Origin: Candidatus Cloacimonadota bacterium
GTDB taxonomy: Bacteria > Cloacimonadota > Cloacimonadia > Cloacimonadales > TCS61
DNA length: 6,576 nt
Direction of reading: 5' to 3'
NCBI GenBank assembly: GCA_003647825.1
Contig: QMNP01000094.1
Coordinates: 1 to 6,576 of the forward strand
The position numbers and the translations under genes are program-made. The notes below the pieces were generated by a model. It worked only from the letters and a program-made list of their open reading frames with translations, searched no databases and was not told the DNA's origin. Positions 3,830 through 6,576 of this stretch are shown one piece after another. Positions within the stretch are counted from its first letter, which is position 1. The number at the start of each line of letters is the position of its first letter.

Positions 3830-6265
3830 ATGAACAAGTTTAAATTCTTAACCACTTTATTTTTTGTATTTTCTTTCATTCTTCTTGGAGCAGAAATTGA
3901 TCAGCAGAAATTCAACCAGGCTAATAAACATTTCAGAAATTTCCTGAAATTTCAAAGAAACAATGATCTTCAGCTTCCAAATTGGCTGTATTCAAGTGAA
4001 GAAAGCTCATCTAATCATTTCCAAAAACCTGATATCGAAAAGAATTCTCGTGATATTATTGATATTAAAATTAACGGAGAAGATCAAACAACTATTGTAC
4101 AAGGTGAGGATATTGTAATAACGATTTATTTTTCTGATAATTGTTTTGATGCTTATATGGAACTCTGGGTAGACATGAATGATAACGGAACCTGGGAAGA
4201 AAATATCGACCTTCAAGTTCCTGACAACAATGAGACTTTCGCGGATAATGACCCTGATGACGAAGATCCGACAGTAGGTGTGTATCAAATAACGATTACT
4301 GGTGAAGATGATGGCCCGAATAATGTCTCAAATTTAGGTATTCTTTTCCTGGTAGAAGACGACGGTGGTTTTGATGAAGGTTTTGTTTTCATAAACTCAA
4401 TCACTTCCGATTATTCTGTGGCCGGCTCGATAACTCCGGTTGCTGCTAATATTATTATCATGGCAATGAACGAGGATGAAGACATATGGATGACAACTAC
4501 AGACCCAACGGGAGATTATCAAAATTTCGTTCAGGAACCTGGTTTGTATTTTCTAATGGCATTTGATCCGCTAGGAGTTTTCAATGGAATGTTTTCAACA
4601 ACGGTTTATAATGATGTCGATATCAATGATCATCTCACAGGTTATGACTTCAATTTTGTACAGGGAAATTCCACCATCGAAGGTACTGTAACCGATGAGA
4701 ACGGAGATTTTGTAGAAGGAGTAACTGTTTATGCCCAGCAAGATGAATCTCCAGGAGGAGTATGGGATATAACCGATCAAAACGGTTTTTATCAAGTTCT
4801 GGTAATAGAAGGAGCCTGGGAAATTGGTTTGAACGATGATGATCTGATGCCGGATTACATGGAGCCGGAGGAAGCTGAAGTTTACATAGAAGAAGGAGAT
4901 ACCGAAATCGTTGACTTTATGATCTATGAAACAGATTCTTTCATAGAGGGAACTGTGTATCTTGATGGTATTCCTGCAACTGGTTTTGAAATTCAAAGTT
5001 GGAATGATTTAGTTGGTGGATCGTTTACAATAAGTGGTGTAGATGGATCCTATGACCTACCGGTAGCCAGCGAGGCAAACGCTTCGGGTGGATATTATGT
5101 TCAACTTGATATCTGGGATATTCCCGGAATTTATGTAGATGAATACTATTCCAATATTATAACTGGAAGCAGCGGCATTGATTTTCACATTCATACAGCT
5201 ACTGGTGGCATCAATGGTTATATTTATGATTCCGTAACTTTGGAACCGATAGATGAAAGCTGGATTTCTGCTTATGATGGAGTAAATTACTATAGCACAG
5301 GTACAGATAATGGTTATTATCAACTTTATCTTCCCAATGGAACTTACGAAGTCTGGGCTCAGGGAGATATGTATTATCAGGAATATATCGAAGATATTGT
5401 AATCAATGATGTTTATGTGCACATTGATTTCTATCTTGATCCGATCAGCTTTGAGGGAAGTTTGTCTGGAATGGTTTTGGAAGAGGGAACCACTAATCCG
5501 ATTCCATTTGCTGAGTTATCGGTATGGAATGATGATTTCTGGTCTAATACAACCGCTGATGAAAATGGTAATTACTATTTTGACATGCCCAATGGAACCT
5601 TCACATTATCCTCCCAGCATCCTCTGTATTATGTATCACAGATCGAAAATATAGAGATCAACAGCAATGCCGTAACGGTTGATATTGAAATGGAACCAAT
5701 AATTTTCAGTGGTGCCCTGGAAGGCTATGTTTATGAGGAAAATTCTACCAACCCGATTCCTTATGCAAATATTGAAGTTTACAGTGAAGGTATATGGTTT
5801 CCTACCATGAGTGATGAGTTTGGTTATTACCATTTTGATCTTCCTAATAGTTTTTATTCTCTTGATTGCTGGAAGAATGGCTATCTGGGAACACACATAG
5901 ACAATATCGAGATCAATAATAATGTAGTTGATCTGGATATTTATCTAATTCCCGATGTGGAAGCGGATCAATTACTTGAACCTGGAATAAATCAACTTTC
6001 TAATTACCCCAATCCTTTCAATCCTGAAACAACTATTTCTTTTTCTGTAACACAAACGTCCCCGTTTGTGACATTAGAAATCTACAACATCAAAGGCCAG
6101 AAAGTGAAAACATTCATCATCAACACATCAACCCTTCGACCCATTAACTCGATGACGTGGAATGGAACTGACGACAACAACAAACCAGTATCATCTGGAA
6201 TCTATTTCTACAAATTGAAATCAGGAGATTTTGAAAAAACTAAGAAGATGATCTTGATGAAATAA
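3830..6265 (+). CDS. Large secreted surface protein with carboxypeptidase-regulatory-like repeats and a type IX sorting domain
   Basis: An 811-residue protein. Residues 1-21 are a signal peptide (hydrophobic 6-20, cleavage near LLGA). A charged linker (22-75) leads to a beta-rich acidic domain (about 76-190) with an Asp-rich loop at 115-124 (D-x-N-D-x-G-x-W), which looks calcium-binding. About six beta-sandwich repeats follow, near 195-280, 282-367, 371-456, 459-538, 543-624 and 629-708. They show the carboxypeptidase-regulatory (CarboxypepD_reg/CnaB-like) pattern: G-x-V, then NPIPxAxxxV, then D-x-x-G-x-Y-x-x-x-LPNG. The last two are the most alike. Residues about 720-811 are a type A C-terminal sorting domain (YPNPFNPETTISF, IYNIKGQKVK, WNGTDDNNKPVSSGIYFYKLK, KKMILMK), used for type IX secretion and surface attachment. 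No catalytic domain is seen, so the role is probably structural or adhesive. It is followed by a strong terminator and probably transcribed alone. Confidence 0.9.
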   Translation: MNKFKFLTTLFFVFSFILLGAEIDQQKFNQANKHFRNFLKFQRNNDLQLPNWLYSSEESSSNHFQKPDIEKNSRDIIDIKINGEDQTTIVQGEDIVITIYFSDNCFDAYMELWVDMNDNGTWEENIDLQVPDNNETFADNDPDDEDPTVGVYQITITGEDDGPNNVSNLGILFLVEDDGGFDEGFVFINSITSDYSVAGSITPVAANIIIMAMNEDEDIWMTTTDPTGDYQNFVQEPGLYFLMAFDPLGVFNGMFSTTVYNDVDINDHLTGYDFNFVQGNSTIEGTVTDENGDFVEGVTVYAQQDESPGGVWDITDQNGFYQVLVIEGAWEIGLNDDDLMPDYMEPEEAEVYIEEGDTEIVDFMIYETDSFIEGTVYLDGIPATGFEIQSWNDLVGGSFTISGVDGSYDLPVASEANASGGYYVQLDIWDIPGIYVDEYYSNIITGSSGIDFHIHTATGGINGYIYDSVTLEPIDESWISAYDGVNYYSTGTDNGYYQLYLPNGTYEVWAQGDMYYQEYIEDIVINDVYVHIDFYLDPISFEGSLSGMVLEEGTTNPIPFAELSVWNDDFWSNTTADENGNYYFDMPNGTFTLSSQHPLYYVSQIENIEINSNAVTVDIEMEPIIFSGALEGYVYEENSTNPIPYANIEVYSEGIWFPTMSDEFGYYHFDLPNSFYSLDCWKNGYLGTHIDNIEINNNVVDLDIYLIPDVEADQLLEPGINQLSNYPNPFNPETTISFSVTQTSPFVTLEIYNIKGQKVKTFIINTSTLRPINSMTWNGTDDNNKPVSSGIYFYKLKSGDFEKTKKMILMK
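6133..6156 (+). repeat. Possible degenerate dispersed-repeat remnant in the second sorting tail
   Basis: ccttcgac (6133-6140) and ctcgatgac (6148-6156) echo the ends of the segment at 34-57 and lie at the same place in the sorting domain, between GQKVKTF and WNG. Here they are read in a different frame, giving TLRPINSMT. Only about 17 of 24 bases carry the resemblance, so common origin is uncertain. Confidence 0.3.
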
Positions 6266-6317
6266 TATTCATCGACGTTACCTGTCGACGCATAATACAA
6301 AGTACAACGTTGCATAC

Positions 6318-6352
6318 AAACCTTCCGGTATTCAAAATCCGGAAGGTTTTTT
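6318..6352 (+). terminator. Strong intrinsic terminator after the large secreted-protein gene
   Basis: A perfect 8-base stem, ccttccgg (6321-6328) with ccggaagg (6339-6346), extended by aaa/ttt pairs, a 10-base loop and six Ts (6347-6352). It lies 52 bases after the stop codon at 6265. Confidence 0.92.
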
Positions 6353-6469
6353 AATTAATTCTATATCATAATAAATATTTATTTACAATATTTGGAATAT
6401 ATCCTGCGTAATATATTAGTAATATGAGTTCTGCATAATAGAGTGTTTTTGTGAAAAAGAAAAAAAGTG
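6353..6469. other. AT-rich non-coding spacer
   Basis: Between the terminator and the terminal repeat I see no ORF, ribosome site or convincing promoter on either strand. There is only AT-rich sequence with a small palindrome, atatta-g-taatat (6413-6425). With the terminator and repeat this makes up the roughly 310 gene-free bases at the end of the window. Confidence 0.6.
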
Positions 6470-6576
6470 TGTCTTTGCGAGTTTGCTTCTCGCTGTTGCT
6501 TACGAAGCAATCTCTATAAATAGTAATCAATTAGCAATATAGATTGCTTCAGCAGAAACTCTCTGATAGATGCTTC
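6470..6576. repeat. Palindromic repeat element, cut by the window end
   Basis: It opens with tgtctttgcgag (6470-6481), one base from the tgtcattgcgag that begins a common dispersed repeat. The core is a perfect 10-base inverted pair, gaagcaatct (6504-6513) and agattgcttc (6541-6550). Nested hairpins lie on the left: gcgag/ctcgc (6477-6481 and 6489-6493) and ttgctt/aagcaa (6496-6501 and 6505-6510). The right half looks degenerate (agcagaaactctctga). A matching right end (ctcgcaatgaca-like) is not reached before base 6576. It is a different sequence family from the element at 199-259. Confidence 0.6.

Noticed and set aside
4007..5422. Antisense ORFs at 4007-4288, 4595-4996 and 5057-5422
   Set aside because: They are shadows of the 3830-6265 coding frame; their proteins are rich in Ile and low in Gly/Ala in the way of reverse-complemented AT-rich code, without ribosome sites.
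5406..5896. ORFs at 5406-5654 (+) and 5636-5896 (-)
   Set aside because: Both lie wholly inside the repeat-encoding part of the large gene, whose own frame has clear domain repeats.
1..6576. Defence system, CRISPR array, insertion sequence or RNA gene
   Set aside because: No transposase, nuclease, helicase or reverse transcriptase motifs, no regularly spaced repeats, and no tRNA or rRNA signatures were seen on either strand.

Overview
The window looks like accessory, surface-protein DNA from an AT-rich Gram-negative bacterium of the FCB (Fibrobacterota-Chlorobiota-Bacteroidota) group, most likely the candidate phylum Cloacimonadota. This is an inference. It rests on two C-terminal regions of the type IX secretion sorting-domain kind (YPNPFNP, GQKVKTF, DDNNKPVSSGIYFYKLK, KKMILxK), on five short signal-peptide beta-barrel-like proteins, and on dispersed palindromic repeats of the sort that litter such genomes. 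All genes are on the + strand. I see no tRNA, rRNA, CRISPR array, transposase or integrase.

Layout. Bases 1-195 are the last 64 codons of a secreted protein with a type IX sorting tail. A 61-base palindromic repeat follows at 199-259. Next come a small four-helix membrane protein (279-704) and a signal-peptide protein of unknown function (736-1275). A 203-base non-coding stretch and a possible 10-codon leader ORF (1479-1511) precede a tight operon of three paralogous small outer-membrane-like proteins (1521-2048, 2057-2527, 2541-3008). The three share a G-x3-G-x3-G-x-G-x-SYR-x2-N-x3-G-[YF]-Q signature. After a 136-base regulatory gap with a thrice-repeated TGATCTTA/TAAGATCA motif lies an opacity-like or OmpW-like beta-barrel protein (3145-3717). 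The last gene (3830-6265) encodes an 811-residue secreted protein: signal peptide, an acidic N-terminal beta domain, about six carboxypeptidase-regulatory-like beta-sandwich repeats and a type IX sorting tail. A strong intrinsic terminator (6318-6352) closes it, and a second palindromic repeat begins near 6470 and runs off the window.

How the parts may fit. Every recognisable product is an envelope or secreted protein. The beta-barrels would sit in the outer membrane, and the two sorting-tail proteins would be exported to the cytoplasm-distal surface by a type IX system encoded elsewhere. Nothing here shows an enzymatic pathway. The most interesting points are the uncharacterised triplicated barrel family, its possible leader ORF, and mobile-repeat-like sequence that appears to have been absorbed into the coding sequence of a sorting tail.
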